A program made the translations under genes and the position numbers. This document shows positions 46,881 through 57,168 of a DNA stretch of 64,000 bases, one piece after another. Origin of the DNA: Mariannaea sp. PMI_226 (Eukaryota; Ascomycota; Sordariomycetes; Hypocreales; Nectriaceae); the NCBI GenBank assembly GCA_024336345.1, contig JANFOG010000003.1, forward strand, positions 1,432,501 through 1,496,500. The letters are read 5' to 3'. The notes under the pieces were generated by a model. That model had not been told where the DNA came from. It was given only the letters and a program-made list of their open reading frames with translations, and did not search any database. How positions within the stretch are numbered: the first letter of the stretch is position 1; the number at the start of each line of letters is the position of its first letter.

Positions 46881-47816
46881 ATGAGCATTGTTACTTCTAG
46901 ATATCTGCTGAAACACTATAACGAAGCTCTTGATGATCTCGGGGGCATGTCGTCAACGTTTTGGCAGGTCCTGTTACAACAAGCCTTCCACATGCCCGGA
47001 GTCTGCTCTGTAATTGCCAAATCATGCCCCGTCAAGTCAGTTCGCCGAGGGGACTTAGTGGTTAAGCGTTACGATGAGAACAACGACACATTGTCTACTC
47101 TGCTCTGGGTTGAATTGAGTTGCCACTCACGTAACGTGGAGGAGGTAGAACAGCGGGCTCTAGACGCGGCTAAGCGTTGCATTCGGAAGAATAATCTCAC
47201 GTGGATCTGGGCCATGACAACGGTCGGAGTGTCATTTCGCATTTGGTTCGTGAGTAGGAAGAAACTCCAACTGGAGCCGATGCATGGGTCAGCAACCAAA
47301 GCCGACAAGTCCCAATACATTGACGCAGACTCGGACGAAGCCATCGTTTTCTCCAAAGCTGTCCAACGCATCAAAGAGGAGATGATACCATTTCGCTTAT
47401 CACCTGTCGATCTTAGTCAGTTGTTGAATCGATCAACTTTCAGTCATGTCGGACAGGGTAACTCCCAATACAGCTACAAATACAAAGTGGCCGAGGCTGG
47501 CCCATATCGTGTCAGCCTCAGCAGTGACAGTAGCGATGGCAACAGTAGTTATGGCTACAGTAGTGATTGCTACAGTAGTGATGGCTACAGTAGTGATGGC
47601 TACAGTAGTGATGGCTACAGTTGCCGATACGTTGAGGTCAGAGTTGAAAAGGCCACACATACCTTCTCGGCTGACGAATTTATTTTCTGTAACATCAAAG
47701 GGACGAGGAAGAGTACGAGAAAGGAAGACTGGAGATATAGAAACTATCAGGGAGACAAGGTCTGGATCTTCCGGGGCAAGAAGAACGTATACTTTACCCG
47801 CAAGAAGATTGCGTAG
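46881..47816 (+). CDS. Fungal hypothetical protein with YSSDG tandem repeat
   Basis: A single exon of 311 residues. The first 190 residues look like a folded domain common in fungal hypotheticals (YNEALDDLGGMSSTFWQVLL, GDLVVKRY, LLWVELSCHSRNVEEVEQRAL, IWAMTTVGVSFRIWFVSR, KSQYIDADSDEA). I recognise it as recurrent but know no function. Alternating strands with a conserved acidic pattern might suggest a nuclease-like or scaffold fold, which is speculation. Residues about 220-248 are a Ser/Tyr/Asp/Gly repeat (YSSDG units) encoded by a 15-nt minisatellite. The tail is basic (KGTRKSTRKEDWRYR, GKKNVYFTRKK). No signal peptide or membrane segment is seen. Confidence 0.7.
   Translation: MSIVTSRYLLKHYNEALDDLGGMSSTFWQVLLQQAFHMPGVCSVIAKSCPVKSVRRGDLVVKRYDENNDTLSTLLWVELSCHSRNVEEVEQRALDAAKRCIRKNNLTWIWAMTTVGVSFRIWFVSRKKLQLEPMHGSATKADKSQYIDADSDEAIVFSKAVQRIKEEMIPFRLSPVDLSQLLNRSTFSHVGQGNSQYSYKYKVAEAGPYRVSLSSDSSDGNSSYGYSSDCYSSDGYSSDGYSSDGYSCRYVEVRVEKATHTFSADEFIFCNIKGTRKSTRKEDWRYRNYQGDKVWIFRGKKNVYFTRKKIA
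47538..47624 (+). repeat. 15-nt coding minisatellite (GGCTACAGTAGTGAT)
   Basis: Five to six tandem 15-nt units, the central four nearly identical, each encoding Gly/Cys-Tyr-Ser-Ser-Asp. The outer units are degenerate (AACAGTAGTTAT, TACAGTTGC). Confidence 0.95.
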
Positions 47817-48424
47817 GCATTTTGGCTATCGAAATGCAAATGATAGTAGTGAGCGGCAGGAGGTGCTCGACTGGTCTCGAGGACACATGTATTTGTATTT
47901 GAACCTTATTAATATCAATTCAACCAAATTTCATTGTAAAACAAGAGGCTATTCTGCGATGAGAATCACCATTCTAGGGTGCCATTCTATTCGACACGAA
48001 GCCAGCTACTTTGTGCTTGACGGGTTGGAGGCTCAGTTGTGACCTGTACGACGGTACCTCGACGACTTCTTGGTCTTTGGTGCCGTAAAAATACAGCTTC
48101 TCCATCGTGGCGACAGTGATAGGTTGGTAGCAAAATTTATACGAAACTGCCCAACGCTTTCACGATGGCCATCGATGGCCATTTCTTTGCGGGTCAGGGG
48201 ATGTCGATATGAATGTCTGGGTACTTGGCAGATTGCAAACTATAGTCGTATTTTCAAACACATCTCGTCTAGGTCAAGTGGAAAATAACAAGATTCTCTG
48301 GAGCCATAAATGTCAAAAAGAATAATGTTCTCAACACATGGCTCATATCCAATAAAGGTAGTTTCCTTTTCACCCAGTAGTCCATCTGAAGTCGAGCCAG
48401 CCATGGGACCTAGCTCTCAGCGCC
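47817..48424. other. Convergent intergenic spacer
   Basis: 3' flanks of the YSSDG gene and of the dehydrogenase gene. Nothing was recognised. Confidence 0.5.
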
Positions 48425-49551
48425 CTACGTGTGCAGTTGTTCGTTCGACCATTCATCAAGGTTACCATAAACATGTAGCCAGAGAGAAGTGTGATCGAGA
48501 TTCTGAGCCCATCTGGTCAGTTTATCAAAAAAAAAAAAAAAAAAAAAAAAGAAACAGGAGAGATTAACAACCCAAATCAGGTACTCACATGGGTACGAGG
48601 GTCCTCGTCAACTTTTCTGAACGCGGTGATGGCAGCCTCGCCAGCTGTTGGATTGATTCCAACTCTCCTCGCTGCATTGATACCAATGGTGAGGTCCTTA
48701 ACGCTCAGGGCAGGAGCAAAGGCTCTCTTATAGTTGTTGCTAGATGGTGCTTCGGGCACAAGCCCTGGAACAGGCTGCTCAAGACCCATGACCCACGAGT
48801 TAGCAGTGCCTTCCCGGATGCACTTGAATAAAGCCTTCTTGTCTATCCCGTATTTGAGTCCTATGGCCATTCCCTCGGTTGCAACAAGATTGTTTGCCAA
48901 TGTAATGTAGTTATGTGCAATCTTGGCTACCTGGCCCATGCCGAGACCGCCACAGAAGGTAATTGTACTTGGAACTCCAACCAGAGACAAGGTCTCGAAG
49001 ATACGCTTGCCTACTAGATCACTGGCGTCTCCGGCTGGATCTGCGTGGCCGACCATAAAGGAGAGAGTGCCTGCGTTGGCACCCCAGATGCCCCCTGAAA
49101 CCGTTGCGTCAACAAAGGTTCCAAGCCCACTTTCAATGATGGTCTTTCCAAGCTCCTGCGTCGACTCAATCTCGATTGTACTGCACTCGATCAGGAGGCG
49201 CTCAGGGTCCTTGGAGCCAGCAATTATGCCGTTATCAGGGTCCAGGTAGACCTTTCGAACGTGGGGAGGAGCAGGAAGGCTGGAGAGAAGGATCCCGACT
49301 TTGGACACCAGCTCCTTGGCTGAGGAGGCGATTTCGATTTTGCCATAGTCGGAGAATTCGGTGATGAGCTTCTGGATGACCTCTTGGTTGATGTCGTACA
49401 CGTGGAGGACTGTGGAAGAAGGGAGCTTCTTGCGCAGGTTGCCTGCCATACCATAACCTATGCTGCCGAGGCCTCCGTGGTGTGTTAGTTTGGACATTGC
49501 CAGCTTGATGCGACGGAAAGACATACCGATAATGCCGTAGTGCGTGGCCAT
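48425..49551 (-). CDS. Beta-hydroxyacid dehydrogenase (3-hydroxyisobutyrate dehydrogenase family)
   Basis: Exons 49527-49551, 48589-49472 and 48425-48502 give 328 residues. The family oxidises beta-hydroxyacids with NAD(P)+. Splicing the 54-nt first intron builds the dinucleotide fold GIIGLGSIGYGMAGNL (about 6-21). Next come YDINQEVIQKL, SSLPAPPHVRKV, the substrate loop IECSTIEIES (about 103-112), VDATVSGGIWGANAGTLSFM (129-148) and the catalytic Lys in GQVAKIAHN (Lys192). The last exon gives an ending NLDHTSLWLHVYG. It is preferred to a nearer acceptor (48513) because it continues DPRTH in a family-like way. Intron 2 contains a T24 tract (A24 on plus). It lies downstream of, and on the same strand as, the enolase-family enzyme and a Zn2Cys6 regulator. 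The exact substrate is unknown. Confidence 0.9.
48527..48550 (+). repeat. Poly-A (24) tract inside an intron of the dehydrogenase gene
   Basis: A pure run of 24 A on the plus strand. In the minus-strand transcript it is a T24 polypyrimidine tract within the 86-nt second intron. Confidence 0.9.
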
Positions 49552-50652
49552 TATTGCGTTTGCGGTGGGTGTGATAGAGGCTGGTTATCTCGAGTTAGAA
49601 TGAAAGTCTTGGGTCAAGATCCAATGCAAGTTGGAAGACTGACTGGAGCTATATATACCTTGATTTCCTATTCCATTGCTGTCGAGATATCTGGTTTCGT
49701 CGGGTTGTCGACTTCGACCACGGTGCAGCTACCACACTCCATTTCTGATTCGAAGGACGGAATAGTAAGCACGTTCTGGGTGTCGTAGCCGGATTTCTGC
49801 AGGGCGTGAGAGAGAGTCTCCAAGGCGACAAACTACCTACGATGTGCCACCCAGGTTTTGGTACCGTAAACGGCTTCGAGGCAAACGCTTGGTGGGGACG
49901 GGCCACGGACGGGAAATGCTCACGAACATGTGAGCGAGCAAGACGCGAAATCTCATATTCCGTTTCCTCGGAACGCAGTTGGCCTACCCATAATAGGGTT
50001 AGGGAAACGTATTCAGCGTCGTCGTGTGTGATTGCTCGTTTGGGTTGTTCTGTCGTATTTCATCGTCATATCTTGCACGGAGTGGGGACGGACCGGGTCT
50101 TCTTGGCCACAAGACTGAATGGCCAGGTACACAGGACATGGACGGAAATGGAGAATCTGGGGTGGAAAAATAATTCAGACAGCGATCGTTTGCACTAAGG
50201 TACCTTGTGCTACGGAACACAAGCTGCCGATATCGCCATGCGAAGGACGCGGTTGTTTACATGGGGCTACAGGCAGTGGCCAATCATTTCCTGGAAGTGA
50301 CGCGAATGCCTCAAGACGACGATGTAAAGCTTGTGCTGTACAGCTTTCAATATGACCAAGCTACGAGAGGTATTAAAAAACTATACTATAACAAAAATCA
50401 GAGCCAGTACTGGCCTTGCAAAGACGAGCGAAAAACATGTCTATTTCCTAAGCATCTTAGGTGCCTTTCTAGAGGACGATACGCAACCTCATTTGCATAC
50501 CAAGCTAGGCATCAAATCAAATCATAGAACCTGACCATCATGCAAGGAGAAAATGGCATGAACTACACGAACTATGGAAACATAAGAGTAAATCACAAAG
50601 TTGAGTCAGAGTATACATAGAACCAAACAAATTTGTATTAGTAATATAGAAT
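49552..50652. other. 1.1 kb spacer within the minus-strand gene trio
   Basis: Upstream region of the dehydrogenase gene and 3' flank of the enolase-family gene. Short ORFs (for example 50207-50527) show no motif. Confidence 0.5.
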
Positions 50653-51762
50653 TCAAACCATGATCTGGAAGAGCGGCTCCCCCAAAAGATCCAAGCGAAT
50701 GGCCCCATGTCCATTGCCAGGTACTTGGCTCGGAGTGATCCGACCGTCTGCCTCCATTCGAGGAACATCGGCAATTAACGGCTCTGTCCATTCAGCAAAG
50801 AGGTCGACTGCTCGAAGGACGCGGCTGGGTGTAGTTGTAGCGAGCAACACGTTCTGAGCGGTTGTCAGAGCAGAACCCCATGTATCGTCGCAGGCGATGA
50901 CCATATCAAGCGCCGCCGCGGCGTCTCGTATAGTTCGGGCCTTGGTTAAACCACCAACACGAGAGGGTTTAATGTTGACCCCTGCTATCCCTGCTGCGTG
51001 CGCTTCGAAGAGGTCGGCGACTGTCACAATGCTCTCATCGAGAATGATTGGTAGCCCTGTGCGTCGGCCAACCTCAGCGCAGTGAGACAGTGTACGGCAT
51101 GGCTGCTCGAGTCCAACGGTGATATCCTGTCCGACCGCACGGGCGAAGGTCAGGGCCTCATCCAGTGTCCAACCTCCATTTGCATCAGCCCAGATGCGAA
51201 CATGTTCTGGAATGGCGTGTCGAATTGCTCTAACCCGCCGAGCATCCGCCAGGGGATCGTCACCAGCTTTGAGCTGCATCGCCACCGCACCCTTGGTGAG
51301 CTCGTCGTTTGCCTGACTGATGGCAGACTCCACGTCCCGAATCCCAATGACTGAGAAGGCAGGGGGCTTCTCTGTTAGAACTCCGCCGAACAAGGTCGCG
51401 GTTGGCAAGCCTTGTGATTTGCCCAGAAGATCCCAACATGCCATATCAATTACAGCTTTGGCAGCCATAGCTCCCATCATGGCCCGATCCATAACTTCAT
51501 TGATTGCAGCGGGAGACCGAGGATCCATACCAAGAAGCTGGGGGCCCAGTTCCTTGATTGCGGCAAGTTCACCAGTAAAAGAACTAGGTAGATAGTCACT
51601 ACCAAGGGGCGCTGTCTCGGCCCAGCCCTCAACGCCATCCTCAGTGCGGATTCGGACGACTATGGACTTTTGTCCTTTTGCTAAACGGCCGTGAGACATT
51701 GAATAAGTACCGTACCGGTAGTTGGCATCGTAGTTAAACACTGTGATATCATTGATGCGCAT
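50653..51762 (-). CDS. Enolase-superfamily enzyme, mandelate racemase/muconate lactonizing type
   Basis: A single intronless exon of 369 residues, full length for the family. These enzymes abstract a proton alpha to a carboxylate using a Mg2+ site. Seen: the N-terminal capping domain (RYGTYSMSHGRLAKGQKSIV, EGWAETAPLG) and MACWDLLGKSQGLP. The barrel carries metal ligands Asp193 (WADANGGW), Glu219 (GLEQPCRT) and Asp242 (ILDESIVT), with Lys165 (QLKAG) and Lys265 (NIKPSRVGGL) as the acid/base pair. The first Lys of the usual KxK is Gln163. The motif set, including the closing CDDTWG, most reminds me of bacterial cis-3-hydroxy-L-proline dehydratases and related proline-betaine epimerases; that is recall, not a search. 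The lack of introns and the bacterial-like family make past horizontal transfer possible. Neighbours suggest a catabolic role. Confidence 0.88.
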   Translation of the reverse strand: MRINDITVFNYDANYRYGTYSMSHGRLAKGQKSIVVRIRTEDGVEGWAETAPLGSDYLPSSFTGELAAIKELGPQLLGMDPRSPAAINEVMDRAMMGAMAAKAVIDMACWDLLGKSQGLPTATLFGGVLTEKPPAFSVIGIRDVESAISQANDELTKGAVAMQLKAGDDPLADARRVRAIRHAIPEHVRIWADANGGWTLDEALTFARAVGQDITVGLEQPCRTLSHCAEVGRRTGLPIILDESIVTVADLFEAHAAGIAGVNIKPSRVGGLTKARTIRDAAAALDMVIACDDTWGSALTTAQNVLLATTTPSRVLRAVDLFAEWTEPLIADVPRMEADGRITPSQVPGNGHGAIRLDLLGEPLFQIMV

Positions 51763-52271
51763 TGTCTCTGCTTGTGAAATTATTCGATCAATAAAGAATA
51801 TTGATAAAACTGATTTCTTGCTTGCGGACGTGGCGATGAGGTCGATCTGACAAAACGATGGGCAATATTTCTTAAAAAGAAATTGCTCTTGAGGGGTTCT
51901 TCCGATGAGACTGGTGCGTCGTATAATTATACACTTGGTTTACCTACATCATCTCTTGCATGTCGGTGATATCGCACCTTGAGGATGGTAGCGATGAGTG
52001 GGGACGGTCCGAAGCCCGCGTATCGGGCTAGCCTTTGGATGGCAGTAATTGACGAGACATAGTCAACACGTCACGCGCGGGTTACGGCGCCGTTCCCACT
52101 CTATTTCAGTTGCCACCAGGTGACGTCCTCAAGGTCTCGACCCATCCGCAAAGAGTAGCATCTATCTTCATCTACAAATGGTTACTATGGAGGATGATAG
52201 AGGTGATGCATGTGCGTTCTTTCACGGAGCGGAGCAGAGTTCTTCCAAGCAACAGAAATATGTGTTTAAAT
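51763..52271. other. Spacer between regulator and enolase-family gene
   Basis: A 0.5 kb promoter region of the enolase-family gene. Nothing further was recognised. Confidence 0.5.
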
Positions 52272-54701
52272 TTACGAGCTATCTGTCATTTCGAAATTGA
52301 TCCAATCACTCACAGCTCTCCCAAAATCCTCAGCCTGTAGAAGATAATCTCCTTGATCCATGGCATCCATGTTCCCCAAACCTTCGAAAATCCTTTCGTC
52401 AACACCACTCACAGTTCCGGGTGTGTCTATTTTGAACAGCGGTGTGTAGGGGTCGTTGTCCTGTGGTGCATACGCCGCGAACTGTCTCCAGGCTGTCTTA
52501 TGGCCCGACACGCCCGCTGAGCCGACCAGGGCACATTCTACAACGTCTTGTGGGTGCTTTGAATCTGGAGTTATCACGTCATCAAACAGAGACCTGTCAG
52601 TGGAAGCGTTGCTTCGTCCGGCTTTTTCAAAGATGAGGATATCCCACAGTAGCTGAGCATCAATTGACCAAGGCCTCTGAGACTGAGTGTCCTGGGGGCC
52701 CATAGTCGGTGCCGTAGTGATACTATCTCGCAGTTTCCGTAGATTTTGGGTCTTGGAAAGTTAGTCAAACATCAACTGTTATATTTGTAGCGGTTAAAAT
52801 ATGTGACATACCATAGAGAATATAAAGGGCCATGTTGGCCCCACGCGGTCCAAGAACCGCATGCACTTGTCGTATCCATGTTGCGCCTTTTTGCGCAGCG
52901 TCTCATCCTCAACAAAGCTATGTTGCAAGTGGATCGTGGCAACGATAACTACACAATGCGCGATCGTAGGATCTGTAACCTGGAACTTTTGTTTCTCCAA
53001 GAGATCCAGATAGCAGATAGTCCACGCGGTATGCTTCGAGATGAGGTCAAATGACTGGCACATGAACGTCTGCGGCATCATATGCCGGAAATTCTTGAGG
53101 CGCAGGGATAGGAGGAAAGGGTGATTTATGAGTGTGGGAATACCCGCGTGAAGGAATTGGATGAAGAGCCAGGGAACCCAGTAATCTCGCCTTTGATGTA
53201 GCGTTTCGGGTGCAAGTTCACCAAAGTGGTTCGTAGCGAATCGGTATTTCAGCGGAAATCGGCAATCAAGTTCGAGCTGCCGCTGCATGATAAGTGAGTA
53301 GTCGGACTGGTGACTCCAAGGTGGAGGACTATCTGGTCCGACTCGCATTGCTGCGTAGGCTCGAGCCATGTGCCAAACTTCGGCTGCTTGAGCCATGTAG
53401 GATAGAATGCCGGGGTCGCCACCGGGTACTGCATCGAGGCTGGGATCTCGTAAAAGCTGGATCTTTTCGGTTTGGCGGTTAATCAGCTCGAGGAGGCGGT
53501 TTGCGTTGTGGAACAAGCTTCCTACGCTGACAGCTTTGGCCAGGTCCGGAATGGAGCCTTGCAGGCTTTGCAGTAACAAAATGCTCTGAACGCATAGGGA
53601 GTATTCATCTGGATCGCCTAGAGAGGACCCCATAGGGAGACTATTAACAAAGTACTGAGCCATATCCAGGTCTAGTCCAGCTTGCATCACATCTCCATCT
53701 TGCGTCATCTTGTTAGCCTGCTCACCTCTTCTCGCATGCTTGATTAAGGACACACTCAACTCACCTGAAAACTCAGTCATGCTGAGGAGACAAAGAGTTT
53801 GTAGTGTCGACAGCTTGACCTTCCCTTGGGCTATGCGATCGACGACGAATTTTCGGCATGATTGGAATAGCGCTGCTGCGGCTGGTTGTCTCTCCTGAGT
53901 GAGTTGTCCGGGAGGGAATCGGTAGCTGAGCATCTGAATCGCGAGGCGAAGCTCATGGTCGCGGTCCTGGAGTGTATCGAGGAACCCTTCCTCCCGGAAG
54001 AGGCACAGAGGTTGGTGGTGACAACATGTGAGATAGAGCTGGCCGGCATCGCACAGCTGCCGGTCTTCGGAGGAGGGGCTTGAGTTTGTTTAGGTCTCCA
54101 TAACCGTCTCCAAAACAGAACGTACGGGCTTACATTGTTGTAATGTTTTGGCCTGTCTGGGCCTGTATACTGGTCTGGGATTCGAGCTGATTTTGGTAGA
54201 GTCTTCGTACTTGTGATGTGGTAGAAAGGCTCATGGATGGAGTACCTGGTTGAAGAAGACTTCCAAGGTTGGTATTTCAGTATATGAGTTACCGAAGCTG
54301 TCGAGTAATGTGCGGAGCACTTCACCTCAATGATTGCAGAACCTGGTCCAGTTTCATTTCCAGGGTCTCCATTCGCTGGCGCTGCAAAGGTCGTCAATAT
54401 GACAAGAATTTCACAACCAACAGTCCTACCTGAGCAAAGAAATTGCCGCCCCAGTATCTGGGCTCTGACGTACCAGGTTGGCGTTGTCGGCGTCCTGTGT
54501 CGACGTCGGCTCCTGCGCCGGGTTGTAGTCGCAGGGTTGGCCCAGGCGCTGGCAGAACGAGCACGCCGGCCGTTCACCTGGACATCTGACCTTCTTGCGC
54601 CTGATTGTACAGCTTCAGACAGGTGTCGCGGAGGTGGAACTGAGGACCTACCGGCAAGGCGCACATGCCCGACGAGCTCGCGCTCGCCTTACGTCCTCCA
54701 T
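52272..54701 (-). CDS. Zn2Cys6 transcription factor with fungal-specific regulatory domain
   Basis: Exons 54652-54701, 54474-54600, 54326-54381, 54126-54209, 52812-54078 and 52272-52751 give 687 residues; all phases close. The first intron splits the zinc cluster. Joined, it is canonical: C13-x2-C16-x6-C23-x6-C30-x2-C33-x6-C40 (CAPCRRKKVRCPGERPACSF). A short coiled-coil dimerisation element follows (RQRMETLEMKLDQVLQSL, about 60-77). The large middle region has the fungal_trans look (YLTCCHHQPLCLFREEGFL, LSTLQTLCLLSMTEFSG, QGGDPGILSYMAQAAEVWHMARA-type stretches). The C-terminus is acidic. It is a nuclear, probably dimeric regulator. Lying directly upstream of, and co-oriented with, the enolase-family and dehydrogenase genes, it may be their pathway-specific regulator; this is inference from position. 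Confidence 0.88.
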
Positions 54702-55767
54702 TATTCGTATTTTTGATAGCGTTTAATGTTTGAGGTGAGGAACCGAGGGGCCTTGAGAACAATTAGCCTGATAAGTATGGAACCTAAGGAACCTTACCTA
54801 GCTATAGGGATGGTATCTTGCCCGGTGTTGGTATACAAAGTATTAAGCGTCAGAAACAGGGCTTCATTTTGGTATATTTATTTCTTACATAGCATTTAAA
54901 TTTGCATCACAATGTGCATTTGAAATATTGTGTGGTCGTTGCAGGTATGGTGGTGTGGAGTGGGTGTGCAGATTCTTATGTCGCACAAGTTTACCTAAAC
55001 TTCCAGTTATAGTGGGCACCAACAGTAGGTCTTGGTACTGTACTCTACTCTTAGTATGTCAGCTGAGAGTGGGCCAAACGCTGCCCAGTTTGGTGCGAAT
55101 GGCCGGCGGTGTCCATCAAAATTGTGCAGTCTTGTTCATAGCCAGCCTGCACGTAATGGGCAATATAGATTGTTTACATGACGCTCACAAAATATTAGCA
55201 TCCAATGAGTAAGATCTTATTGAGTCCGGTCACTCTTTGTTGCTAGCTCTGAGGTCTGTTGTCTCACTGTCGCACTATCACTTCATGCGTCACGTCTCTA
55301 TATCTTTCCCCTCCACTCCCGCAATCCTCTGAAGGTAGGTCAGGTTGGAGGCACCAGCAACAGGTCATACTGTGACGTAGAAACGTAAGTAAGTATATAT
55401 TTGAAGGGCTTTTGGGGACATATTATTCACTTGTCAGATTCACTTTGTCATGAACCTCCATCACCCACAAAGAATCCAGTTATGTCTGCTACTTTACCAC
55501 AACCAGGTAGCGGCAAATCACAACCAGGAGTTACTCAAAAGGAATCATTGCCATTCTCATAGTCGGTGAGCTCCAGTCAAGGAACATAGGCACAGCATAA
55601 TGGACGATTTCTATATAGAGTGGACGGGAATCGCGCAAAAGGGCAAATGTCTGAAACGCCTTTAGCAGCGCAAGCACGAGCAACATCATTTTCATTGGAC
55701 ACACCTATGAAAGAAATTGGTGCCACCCAATTCAGAGCCAAGGAAAAGAAGTTCAAAACTCTGAGCC
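54702..55767. other. Divergent promoter region
   Basis: It separates the Zn2Cys6 gene (minus) from the kinase-fold gene (plus). Nothing else was recognised. Confidence 0.5.
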
Positions 55768-57168
55768 ATGTCTGCTCCCGAAGATCCATGGTTCGGCCAG
55801 GTGTATTCAGTTGAGGAAAGGTTCAAGTATGGTCCTCTGTTGGAAATCAGGCAGAGGAGCCTTATTGATCTCGCCTGCGGGATCCTTGTTGCCAAAACCG
55901 ATAACATAGTGCCTGAAAATACTCCATGCAGGGTAGAATCCCGACACCTGGGCTCTTCCAATGTTGTGTTTGTTGTTTCAATCGGACTAACAAGGATGGT
56001 TATACGCGTCCCAGTTGCCGGATGGGGAAATACTTGGACCACGGCTGAAAAGACACGATTGAGATCTCACAGCGAAATGTTGGGGTTTTTGGCCATGATT
56101 GAGGTCCCAGCTCCCATCTCTTATTTATACGACTTGGACCTGAATTCTCCAGACAATCCTATCAGGTTCCCATATCTGTGCACTAGCTTCATTGAGGGAG
56201 AATCACTGGCAACCCAGTGGTATCGCCCTGTAGAAGAGGATGGAACAGAAGGGGGCCAGGCGGATTCCACTCTAGATAACATAGATCTCACACCGCGAAG
56301 AAAAGCAACACTCAGTTTACTTGCTCTTTTCATGCAGAAACTCTCGGCGGAGTCTTTCCAGGTGGTCGGGAGATTGAAAGCTCACGAAGATCCCAACAGC
56401 CTCGGCATCGGCGATGTGTCCTCCACAATCCGACTGCGGCTTGGCTTGAAGCCTGTGACCACCATCGCAGCGACATGCAATGCGCGCGACTTTATGCGAC
56501 TGGGCGCTGTTGGCGTACCTGAAATGCCTTCCATGGTCCCAACAGAGAGAGGGGCGGATGTCATGGTCAATCAACTAACTCAGTTGCTGCCAATCGACTA
56601 TAGCACAGACTTCACCCTGAGGAAGCCTAATCTCGAATTAAAAGACGTCCTAGTGAACGTTAGTGGAATTGTGGTTGGAATCCTTGACTGGGAGGGCACG
56701 CTGGCATTCCCTCGTCCCCTCGGAGCTCTTAGACCCCCTCCCTGGATCTGCATCGACTGGGATCCAACCCATCCAGCGTACGACGGTGCCGTGTTGTCGG
56801 GTGTGGACTTCCAGTGGCAGCGACACCTTCGCACCTTTTACTACCACAACTTCATGTCAGCGAATCGGCCAGGTAGCCGAGACAACAGCAAGGACGCAAT
56901 ATTTTACCAGACGGTCCACCTTCGCGAGATGATTTGGAAAGCCTTCACCCACCCGGACAGGAGCAGGGTCCGACGGGCTGTGTGTAGCATGCTATTGGCC
57001 CGCTTCCTGCCTTGGGGTTGGTACTCGTCTTATGACCAAGACCAAATGCTTCAGGACATGAGGCACACGTCGGAGGGTGGGACATTCGACCGGACCCAGT
57101 GGCAACAGTTGATAGACGGTGTCAAGAGATTGGGATGTGACGAAGGGGACAGCGTGGACTGGCTATAG
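55768..57168 (+). CDS. APH-fold protein with degenerate catalytic loop (probable pseudokinase)
   Basis: A single exon of 466 residues from the ATG at 55768. The overall order matches fungal APH-family kinases: a nucleotide-binding lobe (SNVVFVVSIGLTRMVIRVPV, about 64-83); a hinge (YLCTSFIEGESLATQW, 136-151); a helical insert; and the metal-binding GILDWEGTLAFPRPLGA (304-320, Asp307). The catalytic loop, normally H-G/P-D-L-x3-N, reads RKPNLELKDVLV (285-296). The His, the catalytic Asp and the metal-binding Asn are replaced by Lys/Pro, Asn and Asp. With the base lost, normal phosphotransfer is unlikely; a binding or regulatory role, or decay under relaxed selection, are options. The frame is otherwise intact and full length. 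It differs from the kinase-like genes at 45075 and 59838, which keep the catalytic residues. Confidence 0.8.
   Translation: MSAPEDPWFGQVYSVEERFKYGPLLEIRQRSLIDLACGILVAKTDNIVPENTPCRVESRHLGSSNVVFVVSIGLTRMVIRVPVAGWGNTWTTAEKTRLRSHSEMLGFLAMIEVPAPISYLYDLDLNSPDNPIRFPYLCTSFIEGESLATQWYRPVEEDGTEGGQADSTLDNIDLTPRRKATLSLLALFMQKLSAESFQVVGRLKAHEDPNSLGIGDVSSTIRLRLGLKPVTTIAATCNARDFMRLGAVGVPEMPSMVPTERGADVMVNQLTQLLPIDYSTDFTLRKPNLELKDVLVNVSGIVVGILDWEGTLAFPRPLGALRPPPWICIDWDPTHPAYDGAVLSGVDFQWQRHLRTFYYHNFMSANRPGSRDNSKDAIFYQTVHLREMIWKAFTHPDRSRVRRAVCSMLLARFLPWGWYSSYDQDQMLQDMRHTSEGGTFDRTQWQQLIDGVKRLGCDEGDSVDWL

Noticed and set aside
47446..48042. 198-codon ORF overlapping the YSSDG gene
   Set aside because: It is a shadow frame created by the 15-nt repeat, which stays open in several frames.
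48462..48512. Alternative last exon of the dehydrogenase starting MGSESRS
   Set aside because: The acceptor at 48503-48504 gives a longer, family-like ending (NLDHTSLWLHVYG) in the right phase.
48425..49551. Dehydrogenase as an imine reductase partnering the enolase-family enzyme
   Set aside because: The catalytic Lys of beta-hydroxyacid dehydrogenases (GQVAKIAHN) is conserved; imine reductases usually lack it.
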